Shown: in pieces, positions 29,017-42,805 of the stretch
Layout of the letters: each line of letters opens with the position of its first letter
Numbering within the stretch: the stretch's first letter is position 1
Origin: Lysobacter sp. MMG2
GTDB taxonomy: Bacteria > Pseudomonadota > Gammaproteobacteria > Xanthomonadales > Xanthomonadaceae
NCBI RefSeq assembly: GCF_016735495.2
Contig: NZ_JAERQY020000001.1
Location: 62,001-126,000, forward strand
Direction: 5' to 3'
Length of the DNA stretch: 64,000 nucleotides
The notes under the pieces: generated by a model
The model's database searches: none
What the model was told of the DNA's origin: nothing
The model's input: only the letters and a program-made list of their open reading frames with translations
Program-made: the position numbers and the translations under genes

Positions 29017-30009
29017 TTGTCCGCGAATCCCAGCCCCCAGCCTCTGCTGCAGGATGCATTGCCCGACTTCACCAAGGAACTCGCGCCGCCGGCCCACATC
29101 AGCACGCTGACGGCCGACCAGTTCTGGACGTGGGCGATGGACGTCGGCATCAAGATCGGCGGCGCGCTGCTGGTGTTCTACATCGGCCACCATGTCGCGA
29201 AATGGGTCGTGCGCGCGACCGGACGCGCGTTGACGCGGGCGCACGTGGAAACGACCTCGCAACAGTTCATCAGCCGAGTGCTCTACATCGTGCTGGTGAT
29301 CGTGTTGCTGCTGGCGATCCTGCAGGGATTCTTCGGCCTCGCGCCCACGTCGTTCATCGCCATCCTCGGCGCCGCCGGCCTCGCCATCGGCCTTGCATTG
29401 AAGGATTCGCTGTCGAACGTGGCCTCGGGCGTAATGCTGGTGACGCTCAAGCCGTTCCGCGTAGGCGATGTCGTGCAGATCGGCGGCAGCAGCGGCACGG
29501 TGGAACAGGTGAGCATCTTCCAGACGCGGCTGCGCGGCGCGGACAACCAGACCATCGTGCTGCCGAACAACCTCATCACGACGGCGCCGATCGTCAACCT
29601 CACGCCCGACACCCGCCGGCGCATCGAGCTGATCATCGGCATCGGCTACGAGGACGACATCGACACCGCGCGCGAGGCCATCATGGCCATCATGCGCGCC
29701 GACAAGCGCATCCGCGACAAGCCGGCGGCCGACGTGGTCGTGTACGAACTGGCGGACGTGGCGGTGCGCCTGGGCGTGCGCTGCCATGTCAGCAACGCGG
29801 ACCACTTCGCGACCAAGTGCGATCTCAACGAGCGCATCAAGAAGGCGTTCGACAAGGCGGGCATCAGCATCCAGGCGGCGCAGCGCGACATCCGCGCGCA
29901 GCGGCGCATCACCGAGGCCGCCATTCGTAACGATGCATCCAACGACCCTTCGCCGCCACCGGCGCAGTCGCCTTCGCCCGAGCAGCAGACGCCGCCCGAG
30001 CTGCGCTGA
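29017..30009 (+). CDS. mscS: Small-conductance mechanosensitive channel, MscS type
   Basis: A 330-residue inner-membrane channel close in size and sequence to E. coli MscS. Three hydrophobic segments (about 47-65, 90-110, 115-145) precede the conserved pore helix LGAAGLAIGLALKDSLSNVA with its Ala/Gly pattern, then VGDVVQIGGSSGTVEQVSIF and VLPNNLITTAPIVN of the beta domain. It opens under membrane tension to release osmolytes. The C-terminal tail (about 310-330) is Pro/Ser/Gln-rich. The start is TTG at 29017, with AAGGAGG seven bases upstream. This is the second MscS-family gene in the window; the one at 2111 is larger and of another subtype. Confidence 0.93.
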   Translation: MSANPSPQPLLQDALPDFTKELAPPAHISTLTADQFWTWAMDVGIKIGGALLVFYIGHHVAKWVVRATGRALTRAHVETTSQQFISRVLYIVLVIVLLLAILQGFFGLAPTSFIAILGAAGLAIGLALKDSLSNVASGVMLVTLKPFRVGDVVQIGGSSGTVEQVSIFQTRLRGADNQTIVLPNNLITTAPIVNLTPDTRRRIELIIGIGYEDDIDTAREAIMAIMRADKRIRDKPAADVVVYELADVAVRLGVRCHVSNADHFATKCDLNERIKKAFDKAGISIQAAQRDIRAQRRITEAAIRNDASNDPSPPPAQSPSPEQQTPPELR

Positions 30010-30012
30010 GCC

Positions 30013-30588
30013 TCAGGCGTCCGGCAGGCCGCCCAGGCGGCCCATGGAGACGCGGTAGTGGCGCAGCTCCGCGATGGAGTCGCGCACGTCGCTCAGTGCC
30101 GTATGGCGGGCGTCCTTGTTGACGCCGGCCAGCACGTCGGGCGCCCAGCGACGGGCGAGTTCCTTGATCGTGCTGACGTCCAGGTTGCGGTAATGGAAGT
30201 GCTTTTCCAGCCGCGGCATCAGGCGGTGCAGGAAGCGGCGGTCCTGGCAGATCGAATTGCCGCACATCGGCGATTTCCCCGCCGGCACCCACTGCAGCAG
30301 AAACCCCACCGTGCGGGCCTCGGCCTCGGCCACGCTGACATTGCTGTCGAGCACGCGCTGCCACAGGCCCGAGCGACCGTGCTGATTGCGGTTCCATTCG
30401 TCCATCGCTTCCAGGCGCGCGAGCGAATGCGAGATGGCGAGCTCCGGCCCTTCGGCAAGCACATTGAGCTGCTTGTCGGTCACCACCGTGGCGATCTCCA
30501 GGATGGAGTCGCGGTCGGTGTCCAACCCGGTCATTTCCAGGTCGATCCAGATCAGGTGTTCGTCGTTCGAAGAAGGGACGGCCGCCAT
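30013..30588 (-). CDS. orn: Oligoribonuclease
   Basis: A 191-residue 3'-to-5' exoribonuclease of the DEDDh type that degrades 2- to 5-mer RNAs, including pGpG from cyclic-di-GMP turnover. Motifs: [11 protein letters not shown] (DED Exo I, about 15-25), CQDRRFLHR with the [12 protein letters not shown] region (Exo II), and [15 protein letters not shown] (about 163-177) with the catalytic His and Asp of Exo III. The ATG at 30588 gives a length close to E. coli Orn (181). It is convergent with mscS (stop codons three bases apart) and divergent from the DUF2721 gene. Confidence 0.95.
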   Translation of the reverse strand: MAAVPSSNDEHLIWIDLEMTGLDTDRDSILEIATVVTDKQLNVLAEGPELAISHSLARLEAMDEWNRNQHGRSGLWQRVLDSNVSVAEAEARTVGFLLQWVPAGKSPMCGNSICQDRRFLHRLMPRLEKHFHYRNLDVSTIKELARRWAPDVLAGVNKDARHTALSDVRDSIAELRHYRVSMGRLGGLPDA

Positions 30589-30669
30589 GCGCTCGCACTG
30601 GAATGAGGTCCGGAGCATCATACAGGCAGCCCATCCCGCGGCTTCGCACCGCACTCACGGAACCCATCG

Positions 30670-31155
30670 ATGCCCTCGCCCGTTCCGATCGACCCTTCGC
30701 ATTACGCCGTCGTCTCGGCCATGATCACCCCGGCCTTCTTCCTGACGGCCGCCAGTTCGTTGCTGATCTCGTCGAACAACCGCCTGGCGCGCGTGGTGGA
30801 CCGGATGCGTTCGGACATCGAAGTGCTGCGTGGCCTGCCGCAAGGGCCGGCGCGGGTCGAACAGGAAGCGCGCATCGCGATCCACCGCCGCCGTTCGTAC
30901 CTCGTGCTGGCCTCCGTGCGCATGCTCTACGCGGCGATCAGCGCCTTCGTCGGCACCAGCCTGGGCATCGCCGTGGATGCGTTCTTCGGCTATCGGCTCG
31001 ACCTGCTGCCGACCGGACTGGCGGTGATCGGCGTGCTGTTGATGTTCGGCGCGTCGGTCTGCCTCGGGCACGAGGCGAAGCTCGGCCTGCGCATGCTGGA
31101 CCGCGAGCTCAACGAACAGCTGGCGAAGGACAGGCTGGACGTGCGCGGGGAGTAA
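30670..31155 (+). CDS. DUF2721 family membrane protein
   Basis: A 161-residue protein with an N-terminal membrane segment starting at about residue 15 (SAMITPAFFLTAASSLLIS), a basic cytoplasmic part (NNRLARVVDRMRSDIEVLRG), and two more membrane helices (about 77-100 and 107-127). TPAFFLTAASSLL...NNRLARVVDR is the hallmark of the DUF2721 family, whose function is unknown. Convergent with tadA, six bases between stop codons; no terminator hairpin seen between them. Confidence 0.82.
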   Translation: MPSPVPIDPSHYAVVSAMITPAFFLTAASSLLISSNNRLARVVDRMRSDIEVLRGLPQGPARVEQEARIAIHRRRSYLVLASVRMLYAAISAFVGTSLGIAVDAFFGYRLDLLPTGLAVIGVLLMFGASVCLGHEAKLGLRMLDRELNEQLAKDRLDVRGE

Positions 31156-31161
31156 GGCGGC

Positions 31162-34493
<3,332 letters not shown>

Positions 34494-34538
34494 AGCGGCG
34501 CCGCGCTCGTTCGTTCCGCACCCAAAAGGAGTAACGAC

Positions 34539-34988
34539 ATGCCTGGAACCGTCACCCTGCACCGCGTCATCCGCGCGCCCGCCGACCGCATCTACCGCGC
34601 CTTCCTCGATCCGGATGCGATGGTGAAGTGGCTGCCGCCGCACGGTTTCACCGGCAAGGTGCATTCGATGGACGCGCGCGTGGGCGGTGGCTACAAGATG
34701 TCGTTCACCAACTTCGGCACCGGTGGAAGCCATTCCTTCGGCGGCACGTACCTGGAACTCGAACCCGGCAAGAAGCTGCGCTACAACGATCAGTTCGACA
34801 ATCCCGATCTGCCGGGCGCGATGGAAGTCGAAGTCACGCTGACGTCCGGCATGGTCGGCACCGAACTCAACGTCGTGCAGAAGGGCATTCCCGATGCGAT
34901 CCCGGTGGAGTTTTGCTACCTGGGCTGGCAGGAGTCGCTGGAGATGCTGGCCAAGCTGGTGGAGCCGGAGATTCCGGACGGCGCGTGA
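34539..34988 (+). CDS. SRPBCC (AHSA1-like) family protein
   Basis: A 149-residue protein with the START/Bet v1-like fold pattern of activator-of-Hsp90-homologue (AHSA1) proteins: HRVIRAPADRIYRAFLDPDA and KWLPPHGFTG at the N-terminus, SFGGTYLELEPGKKLRY in the middle and YLGWQESLEMLAKLVEP at the C-terminus. Such proteins bind small hydrophobic ligands; the role is unknown. It sits between acnD and prpF with its own AAAAGGAG ribosome site, an unusual insertion in the 2-methylcitrate gene order. Confidence 0.85.
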   Translation: MPGTVTLHRVIRAPADRIYRAFLDPDAMVKWLPPHGFTGKVHSMDARVGGGYKMSFTNFGTGGSHSFGGTYLELEPGKKLRYNDQFDNPDLPGAMEVEVTLTSGMVGTELNVVQKGIPDAIPVEFCYLGWQESLEMLAKLVEPEIPDGA

Positions 34989-35020
34989 TCTAAAGCCGTC
35001 TCCGTCCTCGCATCCTATGC

Positions 35021-35122
35021 CGTCATTCCCGCGAAGGCGGGAATCCAACGCGACGCGACATCACCTCTTCCGGAAGGCGTGACACCACGGATGGCTGGAT
35101 CCCCGCCTTCGCGGGGATGACA
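35021..35122. repeat. Pair of inverted REP-like elements (family B)
   Basis: Bases 35021-35047 hold a short palindrome of the type GTCATTCCCGCGAAGGCGGG followed by AATCCA, and 35096-35122 hold the inverse orientation (TGGATCCCCGCC...GGGGATGAC). Together they form a stem-loop unit between the SRPBCC gene and prpF. Related copies are at 40372-40395, 45849-45979 and about 49472-49498. Confidence 0.8.
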
Positions 35123-35182
35123 TCAAACAGCGCGGCAGCTTCAACGACACAACCTCAAACAGAAGCACGGAACGAATACGCC

Positions 35183-36370
35183 ATGCCCCACGCACCCCAG
35201 ATCCGCATCCCCGCCACCTACATGCGCGGCGGCACCAGCAAAGGCGTGTTCTTCCGCCTGGACGATTTGCCGGACGTCGCGCGCGTAGCGGGCCCCGCGC
35301 GCGATGCCTTGCTGATGCGCGTGATCGGCTCGCCCGACCCCTACGGCAAGCACACCGACGGCATGGGCGGCGCGACGTCGAGCACTAGCAAGTGCGTGAT
35401 CATCTCCAAATCGTCCCAGCCCGGACATGACGTCGACTACCTCTACGGCCAGGTGTCCATCGACACCGCGTTCGTCGACTGGAGCGGCAACTGCGGCAAC
35501 TTGTCCTCGGCAGTGGGTCCGTTCGCGATCGCCAACGGATTCATCAACGCCGAACGCATTCCGCACGACGGCCACGTCACCGTGCGCATCTGGCAGGCGA
35601 ACATCGGCAAGACCATCGTCGCGCATGTGCCCGTGAGCAACGGGCAAGTGCAGGAAACCGGCGATTTCGAGCTGGACGGCGTGACCTTCCCGGCGGCGGA
35701 GATCGCGCTGGAATTCCTCGATCCGTCCGACGACGGCGAGGACGGTGGCGCGATGTTCCCCACCGGCAACCTCGTCGACGATCTCGAGGTGCCCGGCGTG
35801 GGCACGTTCAAGGCGACGATGATCAACGCCGGCATCCCGACGATCTTTCTCGACGCCGCGGAGCTGGGCTTCACCGGTACCGAATTGCAACCGGCCATCA
35901 ACGACAACCCGAAGACGCTCGCGATGTTCGAAGCCATCCGCGCGCACGGCGCGGTGCGCATGGGCCTCATCGCCGACGTCGCGCAGGCCGCAACGCGACA
36001 GCACACGCCGAAGGTCGCCTTCGTCGCGCCGCCGCAGGATTACGTGTCGTCCAGCGGCAAGCGCATCGCGGCCGGCGACATCGACCTGCACGCTCGCGCG
36101 TTGTCGATGGGCAAGCTGCACCACGCGATGATGGGCACGGCCGCGGTTGCCATCGGCACTGCGGCGTCGATCCCGGGCACGCTGGTGAATCGCGCGGCCG
36201 GTGGCGGCGAACGCGAGGCGGTGCGCTTCGGCCATCCGTCGGGCACGCTGCGCGTGGGCGCGCAGGTGCGCAATGTCGACGGCCAATGGACCGTGACGAA
36301 GGCGATCATGAGCCGCAGCGCACGCGTGCTGATGGAAGGCGCGGTGCGCGTGCCGGGCGATTCGTTCTGA
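35183..36370 (+). CDS. prpF: PrpF, 2-methylaconitate isomerase / AcnD accessory protein
   Basis: A 395-residue protein of the PrpF family (diaminopimelate-epimerase-like fold), which isomerises 2-methyl-trans-aconitate to the cis form so that AcnD can act in the 2-methylcitrate cycle. Signature stretches are YMRGGTSKGVFFRLDDLP (about 13-30), DGMGGATSSTSKCVII with the active-site Ser/Cys region (about 61-76) and SGNCGNLSSAVGPFAI (about 99-114). ATG 35183 begins at the expected N-terminus; the open frame upstream crosses a repeat. It completes the acnD - SRPBCC - prpF set. Confidence 0.94.
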   Translation: MPHAPQIRIPATYMRGGTSKGVFFRLDDLPDVARVAGPARDALLMRVIGSPDPYGKHTDGMGGATSSTSKCVIISKSSQPGHDVDYLYGQVSIDTAFVDWSGNCGNLSSAVGPFAIANGFINAERIPHDGHVTVRIWQANIGKTIVAHVPVSNGQVQETGDFELDGVTFPAAEIALEFLDPSDDGEDGGAMFPTGNLVDDLEVPGVGTFKATMINAGIPTIFLDAAELGFTGTELQPAINDNPKTLAMFEAIRAHGAVRMGLIADVAQAATRQHTPKVAFVAPPQDYVSSSGKRIAAGDIDLHARALSMGKLHHAMMGTAAVAIGTAASIPGTLVNRAAGGGEREAVRFGHPSGTLRVGAQVRNVDGQWTVTKAIMSRSARVLMEGAVRVPGDSF

Positions 36371-36439
36371 GCGCTGCGTAGCGCCCAGCTCTTCGCAAGA
36401 TGGGTGACCCGCCGCTTCGCGGCGGCGCCCCCTCCCCAA

Positions 36440-36463
36440 CCCTCCCCTGCACTCAGGGGAGGG
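36440..36463. repeat. Perfect palindrome CCCTCCCCTG/CAGGGGAGGG
   Basis: Ten-base perfect arms separated by four bases, 70 bases after prpF. Similar CCCCTCTCCCC-type hairpins recur at 42604-42773, so this is probably an interspersed element rather than a dedicated terminator. Confidence 0.6.
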
Positions 36464-36482
36464 AGCAACCGGCAACAAAGCA

Positions 36483-36505
36483 AAGCCCCGCTATTCGCGG
36501 GGCTT
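36483..36505. terminator. Convergent terminator between prpF and the downstream minus-strand gene
   Basis: AAGCCCCGC-TATTC-GCGGGGCTT, a perfect nine-base-pair hairpin with A-rich and T-containing flanks (CAAAGCA upstream, GCTTGTT downstream). It lies between stop codons of convergent genes and can act on both strands. Confidence 0.8.
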
Positions 36506-36534
36506 GCTTGTTCGGCCGGCAACTCGCGTCGCGG

Positions 36535-37035
36535 TTACTCGCCGCCGTACACCCAGGTCTTCGACTCGCCGCCCTGCGACAGGATCTTGCCGTTACGGCG
36601 GATCAGCGTCTCGGTGAAGCGGCTGCGGACCATCGTCATGTCGCCGATCTTCCCGATCGACACGCCCTTCACCGTGGCGCGCTTGTTGCCGTCGCTCAGT
36701 TCGATGGAATCGATCTTCTGCTCGAACATGGGATGCAGGATGCCGCCGCTCGCGTTGGAGAGCTTGCCCAGCACGGTCAGCGACTGCTTGATGTCGGCGC
36801 AGGCCTCCTCACGCCGCTTCTCGCTGCGCTCGGTAGCGGAACCGTTGAACGACACGTCCTTCACCAGATAGTCGTCGGTCATGAGCTTGCACAGCGGCTC
36901 GCCGTCGAGTTCCGCCAGCAGGAGGGTCTGGTCCCCATAGAACTTGCGGACGGACGACTCGTTCATCGTGCGCCCGAAATGGAAATACCACGCTGCCGCG
37001 GCGATCAGTGCGACCGCCAGTACGATCTTCTTCAT
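36535..37035 (-). CDS. Membrane-anchored protein of unknown function
   Basis: A 166-residue protein with an N-terminal hydrophobic anchor or uncleaved signal (KKIVLAVALIAAAAWYFHFG, residues 2-21) and a soluble, presumably periplasmic domain with a possible cysteine pair (in GEPLCKLM and EEACADI). The domain has the size and alternating pattern of an NTF2-like or similar alpha+beta fold, but I do not recognise a family. GGGGGA lies upstream of the ATG. It follows guaA's promoter-distal side on the same strand (85 bases after guaA ends) and could be co-transcribed with guaBA. Confidence 0.65.
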   Translation of the reverse strand: MKKIVLAVALIAAAAWYFHFGRTMNESSVRKFYGDQTLLLAELDGEPLCKLMTDDYLVKDVSFNGSATERSEKRREEACADIKQSLTVLGKLSNASGGILHPMFEQKIDSIELSDGNKRATVKGVSIGKIGDMTMVRSRFTETLIRRNGKILSQGGESKTWVYGGE

Positions 37036-37119
37036 TGTTTCCCCCTGTTGATCCGTCCTGGTTCAACCGACGCATGGCGGGCTTTTCCCCTGCCCGCCAA
37101 CGCCGTCACGCGAAGCCGC

Positions 37120-38685
37120 TCATTCCCACTCGATCGTGGCCGGCGGCTTCCCGCTGATGTCATACACGACACGCGACACGCCGCGCAACTCGTTGATGAT
37201 GCGGTTGGAGACGCGACCGAGGAAATCGTACGGCAGGTGCGCCCAATGCGCGGTCATGAAGTCGATGGTTTCCACCGCGCGCAGCGCGATCACCCATTCG
37301 TAGGCGCGCGCGTCGCCCACCACGCCCACCGACTTCACCGGCAGGAACACGGCGAACGCCTGGCTGGTGCGGTCGTACAGATCGGCCTTGCGCAGCTCTT
37401 CGATGAAGATGTGATCGGCGCGGGCCAGCAGTTCGGCGTGTTCGCGCTTCACCTCGCCCAGGATGCGCACGCCCAGGCCCGGGCCCGGGAACGGATGGCG
37501 GTAGACCATCGCGCGCGGCAGGCCGAGTTCGACGCCCAAGCGACGCACTTCGTCCTTGAACAACTCGCGCAGCGGCTCGACCAGGCCGAGCTTCATGTCT
37601 TCCGGCAGGCCGCCCACGTTGTGGTGGCTCTTGATGACGTGCGCCTTGCCGGTCTTGCTGTCGGCGGACTCGATCACGTCGGGGTAGATCGTGCCCTGCG
37701 CCAGCCACTTGGCGTTGGCGAGCTTGGCGGACTCTTCGTCGAAGATCTCGATGAAGAGGTTGCCGATGATCTTGCGCTTGGCTTCCGGGTCTTCGACGCC
37801 GGCCAGCGCCTTGAAGTAGCGGTCGGCGGCATTCACGCGCACGACCTTCACGCCCATGTGCTCGGCGAACATCGCCATCACCTGGTCGCCTTCGTTCCAG
37901 CGCAGCAGGCCGGTGTCGACGAATACGCACGTCAGCTGCGTGCCGATGGCCTTGTGCAGCAGCGCGGCGACGACGGACGAATCCACGCCACCGGACAGGC
38001 CGAGGATCACCTCGTCGCTGCCGACCTTCTCGCGCACGCGCTCGATCTGGTCTTCGATGATGTTGGCCGCGGTCCACAGCGTCTTGCAGCCGCAGATGTC
38101 GGCGACGAAGCGGCGCAGCAGCGTCTGGCCCTGCTTGGTGTGCGTGACTTCCGGGTGGAACTGCACGCCGTACCAGCGCTTGTCCTCGCGCGCCATCGCG
38201 GCGACGGGAATGCGGTCGGTGACGGCGGTGACGGTCCAGCCCGGCGGCGCCTTGGCGACGTGGTCGCCGTGGCTCATCCACACATCGATGCGCGGTTCGC
38301 CGTCGTGGTCGGTCAGCCCGCCCAGCAGCGTGTCGTGCGCGACCAGCTCGACTTCGGCGTGGCCGAACTCGCGCGCGTCGGCGGCTTCGGTTGCGCCGCC
38401 CAGCTGCGCGGCCAGCGTCTGCATGCCGTAGCAGATGCCCAGGATCGGCAAGCCGCTGTCGAAGACTTCCTGCGGCGCCTTGGGCGCGCCCTGCTCCGTG
38501 GTCGACTCCGGGCCACCCGACAGGATGATGCCCTTCGCGCCGAACGCCGCGATCTCGGCCGGATCGTGGTCCCAGGCCCAGATCTCGCAGTAGACGCCGA
38601 TCTCGCGGATGCGGCGGGCGATCAGCTGCGTGTACTGCGCGCCGAAATCGAGGATGAGGATCTTGTCGCTGTGGATATTGGTCAT
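37120..38685 (-). CDS. guaA: GMP synthase (glutamine-hydrolysing)
   Basis: A 521-residue enzyme that converts XMP, ATP and glutamine to GMP. The N-terminal class I glutamine amidotransferase has [18 protein letters not shown], the nucleophile Cys in [16 protein letters not shown] (about 85) and the His/Glu in [10 protein letters not shown]; the ATP pyrophosphatase domain has [20 protein letters not shown] (about 229-248), and the dimerisation domain ends [11 protein letters not shown] 38685 gives a near-exact family length. It lies 122 bases downstream of guaB in the same direction, separated by a palindromic repeat. Confidence 0.97.
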   Translation of the reverse strand: MTNIHSDKILILDFGAQYTQLIARRIREIGVYCEIWAWDHDPAEIAAFGAKGIILSGGPESTTEQGAPKAPQEVFDSGLPILGICYGMQTLAAQLGGATEAADAREFGHAEVELVAHDTLLGGLTDHDGEPRIDVWMSHGDHVAKAPPGWTVTAVTDRIPVAAMAREDKRWYGVQFHPEVTHTKQGQTLLRRFVADICGCKTLWTAANIIEDQIERVREKVGSDEVILGLSGGVDSSVVAALLHKAIGTQLTCVFVDTGLLRWNEGDQVMAMFAEHMGVKVVRVNAADRYFKALAGVEDPEAKRKIIGNLFIEIFDEESAKLANAKWLAQGTIYPDVIESADSKTGKAHVIKSHHNVGGLPEDMKLGLVEPLRELFKDEVRRLGVELGLPRAMVYRHPFPGPGLGVRILGEVKREHAELLARADHIFIEELRKADLYDRTSQAFAVFLPVKSVGVVGDARAYEWVIALRAVETIDFMTAHWAHLPYDFLGRVSNRIINELRGVSRVVYDISGKPPATIEWE

Positions 38686-38690
38686 GGAGC

Positions 38691-38797
38691 CGGGATTCGG
38701 GATTGGAGATTGGAGATTCGCAACAGCGAAGACGATCGTCACCGGACTGGAACCCGGCGGGCTTCTACGAATCCCGAATCCCGAATCCCAAATCCCG
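38691..38797. repeat. Palindromic interspersed repeat, family A, copy 1
   Basis: Arms of about 30 bases made of tandem GGGATTCGGGATTGG-like words (38691-38720) and the inverse CGAATCCCGAATCCC-like words (38768-38797), around a 47-base unique centre. It lies between guaB and guaA. Other copies: 41403-41496 and 56217-56310. Confidence 0.85.
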
Positions 38798-38807
38798 TGG
38801 GCTAGCG

Positions 38808-40403
<1,596 letters not shown>

Positions 40404-40437
40404 TCAGCCGCGGTCGACCCGCGGGCCGAAGCCCGCC

Positions 40438-41340
40438 TCAGCGCGCCTGGGTCCAGCCGCGCCCCGTATCCGCCGCCTCGGCGGCTTCCAGCGTGTTCTG
40501 CATCAGCGTGGCGACCGTCATCGGGCCGACGCCGCCGGGGACCGGGGTGATCCAGCTGGCCCGCTGTGCGGCGGCCTCGAAGCCCACGTCGCCCACGAGG
40601 CGGCCGTCATCCAGGCGGTTGATGCCCACGTCGATGACGACGGCGCCCGGTTTCACCCATTCACCCGGGATCAGGCCCGGCCGGCCCGCCGCGACGACCA
40701 GGATGTCGGCATTGCGGATCGAGGTTTCCAGCACCTGCGGCGGAGTGAACTTGTGGCAGCTGGTGACGGTGCAGCCGGCGATCAGCAATTCCAGCGCCAT
40801 GGGGCGGCCGACGTGGTTGGAGACGCCGACGATCGTCGCGCTTTGCCCGCGCACCGGGCGGTCGGTATAGGCCAGCAGCGTGGTGATGCCGCGCGGCGTG
40901 CACGGGCGCAGGCCGAACTGGCGCAGGGCCAGGTGGCCGACGTTCTCCGGGTGGAAGCCGTCCACGTCCTTGCGTGGGTCGATGCGGTGGATCAGCTCGG
41001 TGGCGTCGCGGCGGTCGGGCAGCGGCAGCTGCACCAGAATGCCGTGCACGTCCGGGTCGGCGTTGAGTGCGTCGATCAGCGTCAGCAGCTCGGCGTTGCC
41101 GGTGTCGGCCGGCAGGTCGTAGTCGATCGCCCGGATGCCCACTTTCTGCGCTGCACGCCGTTTGTTCTTCACATAGACGCTGGAGGCCGGGTCATTGCCG
41201 ACCAGCACCACCGCCAGGCCCGGGCGCGACTTGCCCGCCGCCACGCGCGCATCGACCCGGCTCTTGAGGTTGTCGAGCAGGTCCTCGGCAATGCGCTTGC
41301 CGTCGAGGATGCGAGCCGGAGGGGTCATGGGTGCAGTCAT
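40438..41340 (-). CDS. folD: Bifunctional methylene-THF dehydrogenase / methenyl-THF cyclohydrolase
   Basis: A 300-residue enzyme making 10-formyl-THF from 5,10-methylene-THF with NADP+. Signature motifs: [16 protein letters not shown] (about 54-69; the second Lys region is catalytic), [10 protein letters not shown] (about 97-106), [12 protein letters not shown] and [14 protein letters not shown], then the nucleotide-binding [15 protein letters not shown] and the C-terminal [18 protein letters not shown]. Either ATG 41340 or ATG 41328 could be the start; neither has an obvious ribosome site. It probably supplies formyl groups for purine synthesis, in keeping with guaBA next to it. Confidence 0.95.
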   Translation of the reverse strand: MTAPMTPPARILDGKRIAEDLLDNLKSRVDARVAAGKSRPGLAVVLVGNDPASSVYVKNKRRAAQKVGIRAIDYDLPADTGNAELLTLIDALNADPDVHGILVQLPLPDRRDATELIHRIDPRKDVDGFHPENVGHLALRQFGLRPCTPRGITTLLAYTDRPVRGQSATIVGVSNHVGRPMALELLIAGCTVTSCHKFTPPQVLETSIRNADILVVAAGRPGLIPGEWVKPGAVVIDVGINRLDDGRLVGDVGFEAAAQRASWITPVPGGVGPMTVATLMQNTLEAAEAADTGRGWTQAR

Positions 41341-41402
41341 GCCGTGGCGTGGGGCTGAAGGCGACTGGAGTACAGTCGGGCCGTGCATTATCGCTCAGAT
41401 GC

Positions 41403-41496
41403 GGGATTGGGGATTCGGTATTCGGGATTCGCAAAAGCAACGCGCTCCCTTCACGGCAAGGCGCATACGAATCCCTGATCCCGAATTCCCAATCCC
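41403..41496. repeat. Palindromic interspersed repeat, family A, copy 2
   Basis: Arms GGGATTGGGGATTCGG... (41403-41431) and the inverse CGAATCCCTGATCCC... (41468-41496). The right arm ends ten bases before the ATG of the DUF1244 gene, so the hairpin is in or near that gene's leader. Confidence 0.85.
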
Positions 41497-41506
41497 AGAG
41501 AACCCC

Positions 41507-41818
41507 ATGACCGACACCGATTTCGAAACCACCCAGATCGAAGCCGCCGCATTCCGGCGCCTGCTCCAGCACCTCATGCACGAGCGGCCCGACGTGCAGA
41601 ACATCGACCTGATGATCAACGCCGGCTTCTGCCGCAACTGCCTGGCCGACTGGTACCGCGAGGCCGCCGAGCAGCGCGGCATCACGATGACCAAGGACGA
41701 AGCCCGCGAGGCGATCTACGGCATGCCCTTCGCCCATTGGAAGGCGCAGCATCAGCGCGAGGCCACGCCGGAACAACTCGCCGCATTCGAGGCGGCGCAA
41801 CGCAAACACGCGGGGTAG
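41507..41818 (+). CDS. DUF1244 family protein
   Basis: A 103-residue cytoplasmic protein. The stretch FRRLLQHLMHERPDVQNIDLM...GFCRNCLADWYREAA with a Cys-x2-Cys pair (about residues 43-46) and YGMPFAHWKAQHQ is characteristic of the DUF1244 family, common in alpha- and gammaproteobacteria and of unknown function. It is followed after three bases by an alpha/beta-hydrolase gene, so the two are likely co-transcribed. A family A repeat lies directly upstream. Confidence 0.88.
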   Translation: MTDTDFETTQIEAAAFRRLLQHLMHERPDVQNIDLMINAGFCRNCLADWYREAAEQRGITMTKDEAREAIYGMPFAHWKAQHQREATPEQLAAFEAAQRKHAG

Positions 41819-41821
41819 CCG

Positions 41822-42592
41822 ATGCGTAAACAGCTATTGGGCTGGGCTGCGTTGCCGATCCTCGGTTACGCAGGGGTGTGCGCGTGGTTGTTCTCCAAGC
41901 AGCGCGAGCTGATCTACCTGCCCGAGGGCACGCGGACCGACGTGCCGCAGACGGACTTCGCGCTGGCGCGCGACGACGTGCAACTGCACGGCTGGGTGCT
42001 GCACCCGCATGCAGGGCGGCCGGTCATCTACTTCGGCGGCAACGCCGAAAGCATCCACCACCGGCGCGACATGCTCGACCGCCTGCTGCCCGAGCGCAGC
42101 GTCTACCTGGTGTCGTACCGCGGCTACGGCGCCAGCGGAGGGCAGCCGACGGAAGCGGCGCTGTTCGCCGATGCCCTTGCCGTCTTCGACGAAGTGAGCT
42201 CGCGCCATCCGAACCAGCCGATCTCGGTGATCGGCTCCAGCCTCGGCAGCGGCGTGGCGAGCTACGTCGCCAGCCAGCGGCCGGTGTCGCATCTGGTGCT
42301 GGTGGCGCCGTTCGACAGCCTGGCGGCGGTGGCGCAGGTGCACTACCCCGTCCTGCCCGTGCGCTGGATCGTGCGCGATCGCTTCGATTCCGTCGGTCGC
42401 CTGCGCGGTTATCAGGGCGAGGTGATGGTCGTGCGCGCCGCGCTCGATACGGTCGTGCCGCCGGCCAACACGAACCGCCTGATCGCCGCGCTGGGCAAGC
42501 CACCGAAAGTGGTGGAATTGCCCGGCGCCGGGCACAACACGATCAGCGGTGATCCGGTATTCGAGCAGGCGCTGGCGGATTTCCTGCGCTGA
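41822..42592 (+). CDS. Alpha/beta hydrolase, membrane-anchored
   Basis: A 256-residue protein with an N-terminal hydrophobic segment (LLGWAALPILGYAGVCAWLF) and an alpha/beta-hydrolase fold: nucleophile Ser in VIGSSLGSGVA (about 139), Asp in VRAALDTVVPP (about 207) and His in PGAGHNTISG (about 239). It resembles the YfhR/BEM46-type serine hydrolases attached to the membrane; the natural substrate is unknown. Three bases after the DUF1244 gene. Confidence 0.85.
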   Translation: MRKQLLGWAALPILGYAGVCAWLFSKQRELIYLPEGTRTDVPQTDFALARDDVQLHGWVLHPHAGRPVIYFGGNAESIHHRRDMLDRLLPERSVYLVSYRGYGASGGQPTEAALFADALAVFDEVSSRHPNQPISVIGSSLGSGVASYVASQRPVSHLVLVAPFDSLAAVAQVHYPVLPVRWIVRDRFDSVGRLRGYQGEVMVVRAALDTVVPPANTNRLIAALGKPPKVVELPGAGHNTISGDPVFEQALADFLR

Positions 42593-42603
42593 CGCGAGTG
42601 GTT

Positions 42604-42773
42604 ACCCCTCTCCCCTTGCGGCGACCGAAGGGAGTGCAGAGCTGAGAGGGACAGGCCGCCGAAGGCGGCCAGGGGAGAGGGGTGGGACGTTCGAAGTACG
42701 CGCGAAATACGCGCTGCGAGCGTCCCTCTTCCGCCCCCCTCGGGGGCGCCTTCTCCCGCAAGGGGAGAAGGGA
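42604..42773. repeat. Cluster of nested palindromes between convergent genes
   Basis: Thirteen-base perfect arms ACCCCTCTCCCCT (42604-42616) and its complement (42671-42683) enclose an inner hairpin GGCCGCC-GAA-GGCGGCC (42654-42670). A further hairpin CCTTCTCC/GGAGAAGG follows near 42749-42771. The region separates the convergent hydrolase and moeB genes and likely stops transcription from both sides. Confidence 0.7.
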
Positions 42774-42805
42774 ACGGCGCGATCAGGCCAGACCGCTCGA
42801 CAGCC

